The notes beneath the pieces were generated by a model, which searched no databases, was not told the DNA's origin, and was given only the letters and a program-made list of their open reading frames with translations. DNA of 64,000 nucleotides from Urinicoccus timonensis. Lineage in GTDB: Bacteria; Bacillota; Clostridia; Tissierellales; Peptoniphilaceae. Within the stretch, counting starts at the first letter, position 1. Each line of letters begins with the position of its first letter. The stretch is from assembly GCF_900232945.1 (NCBI RefSeq), contig NZ_OCTU01000001.1:130722-194721 (forward strand). The letters run 5' to 3'. Below, piece by piece: positions 26,334 through 34,067 of the stretch. Position numbers and translations under genes: made by a program.

Positions 26334-26403
26334 CAAATGACTCTAAGGATAGAAGACCAAGCTAGGGATTATGCGAAATTAGTATTAGGCTTTGATTAAG
26401 CTG

Positions 26404-26505
26404 AAGAAAATGTTGATCAAGGGACTGGTCAAATAAAAAGCTTTAAGATAGATGACAAAACTAAGTCTAATAAGAAAGACCATAGCAAAGGTGCAAAGAG
26501 GTAAA
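26404..26505 (+). pseudogene. Fragment of an SSB-like ICE protein (tail only)
   Basis: The open frame ending TAA at 26503-26505 codes GQIKSFKIDDKTKSNKKDHSKGAKR (key part GQIKSFKIDDKT), nearly identical to the last 25 residues of the protein at 59651-60307. It is followed by the same GGCAGT...ACTGCC terminator. No start or upstream domain remains. It shows that part of a related ICE's right region is embedded in IME2. A 20-codon frame at 26338-26400 between it and the XRE gene is unrecognised. Confidence 0.75.
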
Positions 26506-26509
26506 TATT

Positions 26510-26540
26510 GGCAGTATTCGGACTGCCTTTATTTTTTTAT
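26510..26540 (+). terminator. Terminator after the SSB-like fragment
   Basis: GGCAGTATTCGGACTGCC followed by TTTATTTTTTT. It differs by one base from the terminator at 60313-60330. Confidence 0.8.
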
Positions 26541-26819
26541 ATGTATATAGGTTGTATAATGACGTAATATGTGGAAACTGTAATATTGACGAAAAATAAG
26601 ATAATAGATTATAAAAGTATTGGAATCAATGTTTTATGGGGGTTACTAGAACTCTTATAAGTATTTTTTTATTTAAGAAATATATTAAATGAATTTCAAC
26701 AATAAATACTTAAGAAAAGTTTACTTGTAGTTGATAAAAATAGGATAAGTTAATTAATGGTTTCTTGACAGTTGATTAAGTAAAATGATATGATATATTC
26801 AAATAAAGGGGGTTAAAAA
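26541..26819 (+). promoter_or_regulatory. AT-rich gap with promoter for the YxlEFG-like operon
   Basis: No gene seen. TTGACA (26765-26770) and TATGAT (26789-26794) are 18 bases apart, with AAAGGGGG before the ATG at 26820. This is the likely promoter of the following four-gene operon. Confidence 0.7.
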
Positions 26820-27023
26820 ATGCCAGATATTATTAGAGAATACTTGCCGATACTTATACCTATTATTATTTTAGAAATTGCACTTATGATTTATTCCTTA
26901 AGACATGTTTTAAAACACGATAGATATAAATTTGGAAGCAGAACTATGTGGATTTTAATAGTTGTTTTTATTCAAATTATTGGACCTATCTTATACTTGA
27001 CAATAGGTAGGGAGGACGAATAA
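26820..27023 (+). CDS. PLDc_N-type small membrane protein (YxlE-like)
   Basis: 67 residues with two membrane helices (about 9-29 and 41-61) separated by a LRHVLKHDRYKFGSRTMW loop (key part KHDRYKFGSR). It matches the PLDc_N domain of short membrane proteins such as Bacillus YxlE, and it ends RED-E. Its stop overlaps the ATPase start by one base. In B. subtilis yxlE stands before yxlF and yxlG exactly as here, so a three-part membrane complex is likely. A role in antimicrobial immunity or sigma control is possible but unproven. Confidence 0.77.
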   Translation: MPDIIREYLPILIPIIILEIALMIYSLRHVLKHDRYKFGSRTMWILIVVFIQIIGPILYLTIGREDE

Positions 27024-27937
27024 TGGAAGCGCTAAAAATTGACAATCTTCACAAATCTTTTGGTAAAAATACGATTATTAATGGATTATCCATGTCGATT
27101 CCTGAAAATACAATCTTTGGGTTTTTAGGCAAAAATGGCGCTGGAAAAACAACGACAATGAAAATGATTTTAGGATTTTTGAAAATTGATGAAGGTTCCA
27201 TTGAAGTGTTTGGAGAAAAAGTTAGCTTTGGTCAGTCAAAAACCAATCGATTTATCGGGTACCTTCCAGATGTCCCTGAATTTTATGGCTATATGACTGC
27301 AAAAGAATATCTCAATTTATGTGGGTCTATAACTGGTCTTAGTAAAAATGAAATCAAAAACAAGAGCGAGGAACTTTTAGAATTGGTGGGGTTAAGAGAT
27401 GTCAATAAAAGGATTAGTGGCTATTCTAGAGGTATGAAACAGCGCTTGGGTATTGCCCAGGCGTTGTTAAATAGCCCTAAATTATTAATATGTGATGAAC
27501 CAACTTCCGCCCTTGATCCACTTGGAAGAAAAGAGATATTGGACATTATATTAAAGATAAAAGACTCTACAACTGTTATTTTTTCAACACATATTTTATC
27601 GGATGTTGAAGCAATCTGTGATCATGTTGTGGTGCTTGATAAAGGGAAAAATGTACTAGAAGGTTCGATAGATGAACTAAAAAATATAAAGAGGAAAAAC
27701 ACAATTAAAATCAGATTTAAGTCGAATGAAGAACTAAAGGCATTTAAGTCACTAGATAAATTTTTAAATCTGGTAACAAACGAAAAAGGAGACACTTTAT
27801 ACTTAACAGACGAAGACAATCAATTAAAAGATCTTGATATTTTATATGAGCTATATAAGTTAAATATATTTCCTCTAGAAATAAAAATAGAAGAACCTAC
27901 ATTAGAAAATATTTTTCTGGAGGTGACGAAAGCATGA
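27023..27937 (+). CDS. ABC transporter ATPase (YxlF-like)
   Basis: 304 residues. Walker A GKNGAGKTT near 38, signature YSRGMKQRLG near 135, Walker B LLICDEPTSALD near 155, H-loop FSTHILSD near 188. A C-terminal regulatory extension (about 215-300) is typical of bacitracin/lantibiotic-type exporters. AGGGAGGACG precedes the ATG, and it overlaps its neighbours by one and four bases. Confidence 0.87.
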   Translation: MEALKIDNLHKSFGKNTIINGLSMSIPENTIFGFLGKNGAGKTTTMKMILGFLKIDEGSIEVFGEKVSFGQSKTNRFIGYLPDVPEFYGYMTAKEYLNLCGSITGLSKNEIKNKSEELLELVGLRDVNKRISGYSRGMKQRLGIAQALLNSPKLLICDEPTSALDPLGRKEILDIILKIKDSTTVIFSTHILSDVEAICDHVVVLDKGKNVLEGSIDELKNIKRKNTIKIRFKSNEELKAFKSLDKFLNLVTNEKGDTLYLTDEDNQLKDLDILYELYKLNIFPLEIKIEEPTLENIFLEVTKA

Positions 27938-28701
27938 GGATATTTTTATCTCTATTAAAGAAAGAAGCTATTGAAGGTGCGAGGACTAAAAAAATGATTT
28001 CTACCTTTACCCTGTTCTTGTTCATCGGTTTAATAAGTCCTTTGACAGCAAAATTAACTCCCATGATACTTCAATCCATAGCTACAGGAAATATAGATAT
28101 TAACGTAGCACCACCATCAGAAATTGACTCTTGGACACAATTCTTTAAAAACATTAGTCAAATAGGTATGTTTGGATTAGCCATTATATTAAGTACTCAA
28201 ATGGCAAATGAATTCCAAAAGGGAACCTTGATTAATTTATTATCTAAAGGACTGCCAAGGTATCAAGTCGTGCTATCGAAGATTTTTTATAATTTTATTT
28301 TGTGGTTTATTGCTTACTTTTGCTCATTTATACTAACTTATTTATATACAAAGTACTTTTTCGGGATTTCATTTCCTATTAGAAATATACTTATGGCAGC
28401 CTTGCTTCCTTTTATATTTGGATTATTTTTAATATCGTTAGAAATATTAGCTGGAGTAATTTCAGGAAATGTTATAGGTACATTAATATTAACGACTGCT
28501 GGGATTGTGATTCAACTTATATTATCCATTCGCGATGAAATTGTTAAATACATGCCTATCGCATTAATAGGAAAGCCTGTGAACCTTATAAAAGGAATAG
28601 GATATGATGACTATTATGTACCGATTGTTACGGGCAGTATTTTGCTTATACTGTGTATCGTAATTTCGATTGCTATAATAAACAAAAAGCAAATCAGTTA
28701 G
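27934..28701 (+). CDS. ABC-2 permease (YxlG-like)
   Basis: 255 residues with six membrane segments (about 25-42, 75-92, 118-140, 150-175, 180-200, 230-250) and the conserved FQKGTLINLLSKGLPR motif near residue 98, which is seen in ABC-2 permeases of the NatB/YxlG type. It overlaps the ATPase gene by four bases. It is likely the channel of the exporter. The substrate is unknown. Confidence 0.83.
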   Translation: MRIFLSLLKKEAIEGARTKKMISTFTLFLFIGLISPLTAKLTPMILQSIATGNIDINVAPPSEIDSWTQFFKNISQIGMFGLAIILSTQMANEFQKGTLINLLSKGLPRYQVVLSKIFYNFILWFIAYFCSFILTYLYTKYFFGISFPIRNILMAALLPFIFGLFLISLEILAGVISGNVIGTLILTTAGIVIQLILSIRDEIVKYMPIALIGKPVNLIKGIGYDDYYVPIVTGSILLILCIVISIAIINKKQIS

Positions 28702-28714
28702 GAGGTAAAATATC

Positions 28715-29818
28715 ATGCTAAAAATTGGAGAAAATATTCTTCAGAAGCGAAAAGAAAGAGGCATAACTCAGGAAGAATTAGCAGAATTTATGATGGTAAC
28801 AAAGGCTTCCGTATCAAAATGGGAGACAGGTCAAAGTTATCCAGATATTTTACTTCTACCAAAACTTGCCACTTTTTTTAATATAAGTGTGGATGAATTA
28901 ATAGGATATGATCCAGATTTATCTTCAGCTCAAATACAAAAATTTTATATAGACTTAGAGAATCGTGTCCCTGATGCAGGTATGGATAGTATCGTAGAAG
29001 ATATAAAAATTAAAATTAAACAATACTATTCTTGCTTTGACTTCCTATACTATATGGCTTTGTTTATTTTGAACCATTGTGATTTAGCAACTGATGATTT
29101 AAAAAAAGAGGAATATCTAGAATACACAAATAATATACTAAGAAGAGTGTGCGAGCATTCTAAAAATCCTATATTAAAAGAACAGTCATTGAGCTTGAGG
29201 GCAGCCTGTTTAATTAGTTTAGGAAAATCAGAAGAAGCATTAAATATTTTACCATCTTCGGACATGCTATCTATATCAAAAGATTGTTTAGTGGCTTCAG
29301 CTTATTTAAAAACGAAGAAGGAAAATGAAGCAGATCAAAAACTACAAATAATGATTTATAAGAATGTAATTGATTTAATCACTCTTCTTATGATGAAGAG
29401 CAGTTTGCATGATGAGGATTGGGTCGAAACCTTGGAAAGAGTGGAGGATTTAATAGAAACTTTTAATCTTATTGAAATAAATGTTTCTATAGTTTTAAAT
29501 TTTTATTTATCCTTGGCAACGCACTATATTGAAGATAATAATCTCAAACTTGCTAGTCAATATGTAGAAAAATTACTCAACCTACTAATAGAGAGCAAGG
29601 AAAAAACGTTTAAGATAAGAGGCGATGAGTATTTTAATCAAATAGATGAATGGCTTGATGAAAATTTAATATTATCTACGAATCCAAATAGAAGTGACGA
29701 TATGATTGTTCGCTTTTATATAGATGCAATAGAGAATAATGAAAGTTTTAAAGGAATTATTTCTGAAGGAAAGGTAAAATCATTAGTTGATAAGGTTAAG
29801 GAGATTTACTCTCTATAA
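28715..29818 (+). CDS. XRE regulator with TPR-like C-terminus
   Basis: 367 residues. The N-terminal helix-turn-helix (about 8-62) reads ILQKRKERGITQEELAEFM and VTKASVSKWETGQSYPDI. The remaining 300 residues are helical repeats with paired aromatic/Leu positions, resembling the TPR sensor part of Rgg/PlcR-type regulators. AGGAGGT lies seven bases before the ATG. It is the last gene of the YxlEFG-like operon and is followed by a terminator, so it probably regulates the operon in response to a peptide or other ligand. Confidence 0.82.
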   Translation: MLKIGENILQKRKERGITQEELAEFMMVTKASVSKWETGQSYPDILLLPKLATFFNISVDELIGYDPDLSSAQIQKFYIDLENRVPDAGMDSIVEDIKIKIKQYYSCFDFLYYMALFILNHCDLATDDLKKEEYLEYTNNILRRVCEHSKNPILKEQSLSLRAACLISLGKSEEALNILPSSDMLSISKDCLVASAYLKTKKENEADQKLQIMIYKNVIDLITLLMMKSSLHDEDWVETLERVEDLIETFNLIEINVSIVLNFYLSLATHYIEDNNLKLASQYVEKLLNLLIESKEKTFKIRGDEYFNQIDEWLDENLILSTNPNRSDDMIVRFYIDAIENNESFKGIISEGKVKSLVDKVKEIYSL

Positions 29819-29856
29819 TTAAATAATGCAATCAGATAATTGGGTTTGAACTTAAA

Positions 29857-29889
29857 ACGATTAGAAATAAAAAATCTAGTCGTTTTTTT
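29857..29889 (+). terminator. Terminator after the XRE-TPR gene
   Basis: ACGATTAGA pairs with TCTAGTCGT over an A-rich loop, followed by seven Ts. Confidence 0.78.
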
Positions 29890-29966
29890 ATTGTAAGAAA
29901 GAAAACAAGTGAATCTTTCTATGATGATATAAGACTTTTACTTATATAAACACAATGTCATCATTT

Positions 29967-30030
29967 AATGTCAAAAGTATTTGACATTAGAAGCCAAAGG
30001 GTATATAATAATGTCAAAAGAATTTGACAT
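29967..30030 (+). promoter_or_regulatory. Promoter with twin inverted-repeat operators
   Basis: AATGTCAAA-AGTA-TTTGACATT (29967-29988) and ATGTCAAA-AGAA-TTTGACAT (30011-30030) are matched palindromes. TTGACA (29981-29986) lies within the first, and TATAAT (30004-30009), 17 bases on, sits just before the second. A repressor bound to either would block the promoter. The XRE protein at 30375-30566, encoded on this transcript, is the obvious candidate. Confidence 0.8.
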
Positions 30031-30042
30031 AAGGAGGTCAAT

Positions 30043-30369
30043 ATGAATCTTATAAAATTTATCGAGTCAAATCAAATGTTTGGTATAGGTTTGTTATGGC
30101 TATTTCTGGTTGCTTCACTAGTATGTACCTTAATTATGATAGTAACCTTAATTAAAAAAGGAGATGAAAGAAAGGGATATGTTGTAAGAAAATCTGGATT
30201 AACAGCATTAGTGGTAGGGATAATATTCCTAATTTTAAACATAATTTGGAACATTTTCTTTGAGCAAAATTCTAGTATAGGATTTGAAGATAATCCGATA
30301 ATTTATGTCGGTATAATATCAATAGCCTTTAATATTTCCTACCTAATTAATATGAGGAAGTATAGGTAA
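30043..30369 (+). CDS. Three-helix membrane protein
   Basis: 108 residues with three hydrophobic segments (about 13-37, 50-70, 80-102) and a short basic loop. I recognise no functional family. Small membrane proteins of this size are often paired with a YozG-like XRE regulator, as here (five bases between the genes). AAGGAGGTC precedes the ATG. It may sense membrane state or act with the regulator, but this is only context. Confidence 0.65.
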   Translation: MNLIKFIESNQMFGIGLLWLFLVASLVCTLIMIVTLIKKGDERKGYVVRKSGLTALVVGIIFLILNIIWNIFFEQNSSIGFEDNPIIYVGIISIAFNISYLINMRKYR

Positions 30370-30374
30370 GACAA

Positions 30375-30566
30375 ATGAAAAATCACATCAAAGAATTTAG
30401 AACCGATAAAGGATTGTTGCAACAAGAATTAGCAGATATATGCGGAGTCACTAGACAAACTGTTAATGCTATTGAAAATAATAAGTACGATCCAACTCTT
30501 GAGCTTGCTTTTAAATTAGCAACAGCTCTTGAGACCACTGTAGATGAATTATTCATATATGAATAA
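30375..30566 (+). CDS. Small XRE-family repressor (autoregulator)
   Basis: 63 residues, a bare Cro/C1 helix-turn-helix: IKEFRTDKGLLQQELADI, CGVTRQTVNAIENNKYDPTLELAFKLA, ending VDELFIYE. It is five bases after the membrane-protein gene. The promoter of the pair carries two matching palindromes (29967-30030), consistent with autorepression. A terminator follows. Confidence 0.85.
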   Translation: MKNHIKEFRTDKGLLQQELADICGVTRQTVNAIENNKYDPTLELAFKLATALETTVDELFIYE

Positions 30567-30588
30567 AAATATTGAGTAAAATTTTCTT

Positions 30589-30616
30589 AAAGTGCCTATG
30601 ATTTTAGGCACTTTTT
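30589..30616 (+). terminator. Terminator after the small XRE gene
   Basis: AAAGTGCCTA pairs with TTAGGCACTTT around a short loop, followed by Ts. Confidence 0.8.
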
Positions 30617-30670
30617 GCATATCTAATTTTAGAGATGATAATATAATATTTTTAATAGTTAAACTTTGAA

Positions 30671-30699
30671 AGGGATAGCAGAAATGTTATCTCTTTTTT
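30671..30699 (+). terminator. Hairpin with T-tract before the DUF3847 gene
   Basis: GGGATA pairs with TATCTC (with a G-U), followed by six Ts, ending about 12 bases before AAAGGAG. It has the same layout as the other module heads. Confidence 0.6.
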
Positions 30700-30720
30700 A
30701 TTACAAGAAAGGAGATTAGT

Positions 30721-31011
30721 ATGAAAAAATTAGAGCAAATAAGACAAGAGTCAAAAGAAATAAAAGATAAAATAGACGATACAGAAGAAAGATTAAGGCA
30801 ACTAAAAAATCAAGAAAATAAGATATTAAAACAAGACATAGTAAAAAGAAGAAAAGAAAGAACTCATAGGCTAATAACAAGAGGAGCAATCTTAGAAAGC
30901 CTTATAGAAAATGCAGAAGAACTAACAGATGAAGAAATAAAAATCCTACTAGAAGAAGCAACAAAGACAAAAGAATTTAAAGAAACACTAAGAATAATGA
31001 GAGAAAATTAA
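30721..31011 (+). CDS. DUF3847-family small protein of IME2
   Basis: 96 residues. The N-terminal coiled coil (1-40) is followed by the basic motif RRKERTHRLITRGAILESLI and a helical end with DEEIKILLEEATKTKEF. It is homologous to the IME1 protein at 14456-14785 and lies in the same position relative to oriT and relaxase. It is probably an accessory protein for relaxosome assembly. Confidence 0.8.
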   Translation: MKKLEQIRQESKEIKDKIDDTEERLRQLKNQENKILKQDIVKRRKERTHRLITRGAILESLIENAEELTDEEIKILLEEATKTKEFKETLRIMREN

Positions 31012-31020
31012 GAAAAATAA

Positions 31021-31125
31021 AATAATCAAATCTCCCTTAGATTTTCTAAGGGCGCAATTATACACCCTAAAGGGTGCTTGCGTCCTGCGGAGCTAAACCC
31101 TTGCAAGGAGCAACAATCATTCGCT
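31021..31125 (-). other. oriT: oriT of IME2 (inverted relative to IME1)
   Basis: On the minus strand this region reads CACCCTTTAGGGTG (31063-31076), then ATAATTGCGCCCTTAG (31046-31061) and the CCCTTAG/CTAAGGG repeat (31034-31052). The core and flanks (GCAAGGG and CGCAG blocks) match the IME1 oriT. The motif is on the minus strand here, while the DUF3847 and relaxase genes around it are on the plus strand, so the transferred strand would start in the opposite direction compared with IME1. Confidence 0.8.
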
Positions 31126-31179
31126 TTTTAAAAGTCAAGGGTAAATAAACTCGCTAACGCTCGCCCTTGACTTTTAAAA
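31126..31179. repeat. 16-bp perfect inverted repeat next to oriT
   Basis: TTTTAAAAGTCAAGGG (31126-31141) is mirrored by CCCTTGACTTTTAAAA (31164-31179) across a 22-base loop containing CGCTAACGCTCG. There is no T-tract, so it is not a simple terminator. It could be a protein-binding or single-strand structure linked to transfer or replication. Confidence 0.7.
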
Positions 31180-31200
31180 TTTGAAATGAACAAAACAATT

Positions 31201-31247
31201 AAGCCGACATACTGAAACAACAAAAATTAATTCAGTAGTCGGCTTTT
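31201..31247 (+). terminator. Terminator upstream of the IME2 relaxase gene
   Basis: AAGCCGACATACTGAA pairs with TTCAGTAGTCGGCTT (one bulge) over an A-rich loop, followed by Ts. Confidence 0.75.
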
Positions 31248-31344
31248 TCTATTCTATCATTTCAAAACGCTCATTCACAACGAGGATATAAAAATCTATT
31301 AAGCCTCCACCTAAAACAACAAAAAAAGAAAGGAAGTGATAAAA

Positions 31345-32985
31345 ATGGCAGACAGTTTTCATTTTTCAGTAAACATAATATCAAGAGGAAAAGGCAAAAG
31401 TGCAGTAGCAAGTGCAGCATATATAAGTGGAGAAAAAATAAAAAATGAATGGGACGGAGTAACCCATGACTATACAAGAAAAGAAAAAGTATTAGTAAAA
31501 AATATAATATTGCCTGATCATATACCGAAAGAATTTAATGATAGGTCTACCCTATGGAATAAAGTAGAAATGGCAGAAAAAAATTCTAATGCACAACTAG
31601 CAAGACAATTCATAATAGGACTACCAAAAGAATTAACTTTAAGTGAAAATAAAAACCTAGTTGAAAGATTTATAAAAGAAAATCTAACATCACAAGGAAT
31701 GATAGTAGATTATGCAATTCATGATGAGAGTCAAGATAAAAATGGAAATATCCATTGTCATATAATGACCATAATGCGACCCATAAACGAAAAAGGAGAG
31801 TTCTTAGCAAAGTCAAAAAAAGAATATATCCTAGATGAAAAAGGAGAAAAGATTTTAAACAAAAATGGAAAACCTAAGACAAGAAAAGTAGAACTAACAA
31901 CCTGGAACGATAAAGGCAATGTAGAAAAATGGAGAGAAAATTTTTCAGACCTTTGCAATAAATATCTAGCAAAAAACAAGATAGAAAAAAGAGTAGACCA
32001 TAGGAGTTTTAAAAGACAAAATTCAGATTATCTACCGACAATCCATTTAGGATCAGCAGCAAGTGCAATGGAAAGAAAGGGAATAGAAACTGACAAGGGA
32101 AACTATAATAGGGAAATAAGAAAATATAACGAACTTGTGAAAACAATAAAAGAAGAGATAAAAACATTAAAGGGTTGGATAGGAAATCTATTAGATAACT
32201 TATCTACTGCTTATGAAAAATTTAAGGATATAGAAAGGGATAAGGTAATAGACAACCCTAAACTTTTCAATCTAACAAATTATCTATTAACTTATTCAGA
32301 AATTCAAAAAGAAAAAAGTAAATATCTAAAAGGATATGCAAAAACTAATAAAGAAAAATATGACTTTAAAAAGCTAACGAGTGCATATAGTTATTTAAGA
32401 AAAAATAACATAGAAACCATAGGTCAGTTACAAACAAAAATAGAAACTTTAAAGTCCAATAGTTACAAACTAAATAAAAAAGCAAAGACAATTCATAAAG
32501 AAATGGAAGATGTAGAAAAGAAAATTCTATACTATGAAATATACAAAGCCAAAAAAGGAGTTTATGAAGAATATCAAAAGAAAAATATATTCACAAAAGA
32601 CACATTCTATAACAAACATAAGAAAGACATAGACCAATATAAGGTAGTAAGCGAGAAATTAAAAAAACTCCTATCAGATAAGGAAAAACTAAGTCCTAAA
32701 AAATGGAATGAAGAAAAAAATCTTTTAATGGTAAATCTTGAAGAAATAAATAAAGAAAAAGACAAGATAAAAGATGAATACCAGGAAATTAATCATATAA
32801 AATATTCAGTAGATTTTGTAAACAAAGAATTAGGCATAGACTTATCCATAGAAATAGATAAGCTAATAAAACAAGGTGAAAAACCAAGTGTAATAGCACA
32901 GATTAAAAAATTCCAAGACCAAGTTATTAAAGACAATCAATACAGAGAAATGATGAAAAACAAGAAAATGGATCAAGAAAGATAA
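31345..32985 (+). CDS. mobL: MobA/MobL-type relaxase of IME2
   Basis: About 546 residues from ATG 31345 (AAAGGAAG upstream; the GTG at 31336 is too close to it). The relaxase domain holds FHFSVNIISRGK near 4, metal-binding NIHCHIM near 137 and KVELTTWNDKGN near 190. The coiled-coil C-terminal half ends with GIDLSIEIDKLIKQGEKPSVIAQIKK (key part EKPSVIAQIKK). It is a clear paralogue of the IME1 relaxase across its whole length, including the coiled coil, and probably acts on the oriT at 31021-31125. Confidence 0.88.
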   Translation: MADSFHFSVNIISRGKGKSAVASAAYISGEKIKNEWDGVTHDYTRKEKVLVKNIILPDHIPKEFNDRSTLWNKVEMAEKNSNAQLARQFIIGLPKELTLSENKNLVERFIKENLTSQGMIVDYAIHDESQDKNGNIHCHIMTIMRPINEKGEFLAKSKKEYILDEKGEKILNKNGKPKTRKVELTTWNDKGNVEKWRENFSDLCNKYLAKNKIEKRVDHRSFKRQNSDYLPTIHLGSAASAMERKGIETDKGNYNREIRKYNELVKTIKEEIKTLKGWIGNLLDNLSTAYEKFKDIERDKVIDNPKLFNLTNYLLTYSEIQKEKSKYLKGYAKTNKEKYDFKKLTSAYSYLRKNNIETIGQLQTKIETLKSNSYKLNKKAKTIHKEMEDVEKKILYYEIYKAKKGVYEEYQKKNIFTKDTFYNKHKKDIDQYKVVSEKLKKLLSDKEKLSPKKWNEEKNLLMVNLEEINKEKDKIKDEYQEINHIKYSVDFVNKELGIDLSIEIDKLIKQGEKPSVIAQIKKFQDQVIKDNQYREMMKNKKMDQER

Positions 32986-33058
32986 GACCTGGTAAAAATA
33001 TCTTATCCAAGCTATAATATGACCAAGAAAATAAAGGCAGATCTAGGAGGTAATAGAG

Positions 33059-33232
33059 ATGAATAAAAGGCAAGAGCTAATAGACGAACTCATAAAAGCA
33101 GATCAAGATGGAACATACAAAACATATAAAAGCACAGAAGAAATAAAAGCGATGAGCAATGAAGAAATACAGATTATATATTCCAACATGAAAAACTATC
33201 TATCAGACAAAAGAACACACATAAACTACTAA
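33059..33232 (+). CDS. 57-residue protein after the IME2 relaxase
   Basis: Starts at ATG with AGGAGG eight bases upstream and ends TAA. The product begins NKRQELIDELIKADQDGTY and continues with EEIKAMSNEEIQIIY; it is mostly helical, charged and soluble. I do not recognise the family. Its place just after the relaxase gene suggests a mobilization accessory. Confidence 0.55.
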   Translation: MNKRQELIDELIKADQDGTYKTYKSTEEIKAMSNEEIQIIYSNMKNYLSDKRTHINY

Positions 33233-33414
33233 AGGTGGAAAAGCAAAATAAGAGCAGAAAAACAATAAAAGGTACAAAGACCTAAGAAATATATAAAAAC
33301 ATCAAAATAAGCGTTCCACCATCAACAACAACTAAACAAAAACAATCAAAGGGAAGTATAGAAAAATTAAAGCCTATAATTCCCTTTTTTTAATTCAAAC
33401 AAAGGAGATAAAAC
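33233..33414 (+). other. Spacer with hairpin before the IME2 pcfB gene
   Basis: No gene seen. A hairpin at 33348-33390 (AAAGGGAA pairing with TTCCCTTT, seven Ts) ends shortly before the AAAGGAG site of the PcfB gene. Confidence 0.6.
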
Positions 33415-33936
33415 ATGATAAACGAAGAAATAAGCAAAGAAGCAGGTCAAGCTGCACAAACCATAATAACATACACAATAAAGGCAGCAAAAGAATCAAT
33501 CAACTTAGACAAAGAAATAAGAAAAAAGATGAATGATACTTTAGAGAAAGCCAATGGAAACCTAAAAAGCCTTATGGGCGATGAAATGAAAATAAAAGAC
33601 CTATATAAAAAAGGACAACTAGAAAATATAAGCATAGATCAAAGCGACCTCAAAGGCTTAAAAAAAGAACTAAACAAACTTGGAGTAAGTTTCTCAGTAA
33701 TGAAAAACAAAGAAAACCAAAACTATGAAATATTCTTCCAAGCCAAAGACATAAAAGTAATGGAATATGCCTTTAAACAAGTCATAGCCAAAGAAAATAA
33801 AAAAGAAAAAGAAAGTATCCTAAAGCAAATAAAGAAATACAAAGACCTATCTAAGAACAAGGATAAGACAAAAGAAAAAGTCAAAAGGAAAGTAAAAGAA
33901 AAAGTAAAACCAAGCAAAAAAGATATGACCAGATAA
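33415..33936 (+). CDS. pcfB: PcfB-like (DUF3801) adaptor of IME2
   Basis: 173 residues. It shares with the ICE protein at 1942-2427 the start MINEE, KGQLENIS near 68, VSFSVMKNKE near 96 and the AKDIKVMEYAF motif near 115, plus a lysine-rich tail. PcfB proteins link relaxosomes to the coupling ATPase. A mobilizable element with its own copy may adapt its relaxosome to a foreign T4CP, or compete with the ICE copy. AAAGGAG precedes the ATG. Confidence 0.8.
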   Translation: MINEEISKEAGQAAQTIITYTIKAAKESINLDKEIRKKMNDTLEKANGNLKSLMGDEMKIKDLYKKGQLENISIDQSDLKGLKKELNKLGVSFSVMKNKENQNYEIFFQAKDIKVMEYAFKQVIAKENKKEKESILKQIKKYKDLSKNKDKTKEKVKRKVKEKVKPSKKDMTR

Positions 33937-33985
33937 ATCTAAGGGAGTAACGAAAAGTTACACCCTTAAATAACCACAATAACAA

Positions 33986-34058
33986 GACTTCCGAAAAGCA
34001 GAAGTCCAGAATTCCGAAAATCGGAAATCAAGAATTTCGATTATCGAAAATCAAGAAA
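33986..34058 (+). repeat. Three 23-bp iterons upstream of a broken initiator gene
   Basis: TTCCGA at 33989 and 34012 and TTTCGA at 34035 are spaced exactly 23 bp and carry GAAAATCGGAA/GATTATCGAAA palindromic parts. Period and core match the iterons inside the ICE repA (740-813). No RepA_N gene is attached here, so this looks like an orphan origin remnant or a site the ICE RepA could bind. Confidence 0.7.
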
Positions 34059-34067
34059 GGAGCAGAT

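Noticed and set aside
26338..26400. 20-codon frame MTLRIEDQARD after the XRE gene
   Set aside because: Too short to support as a gene and without a recognisable partner. Probably part of the decayed ICE fragment.
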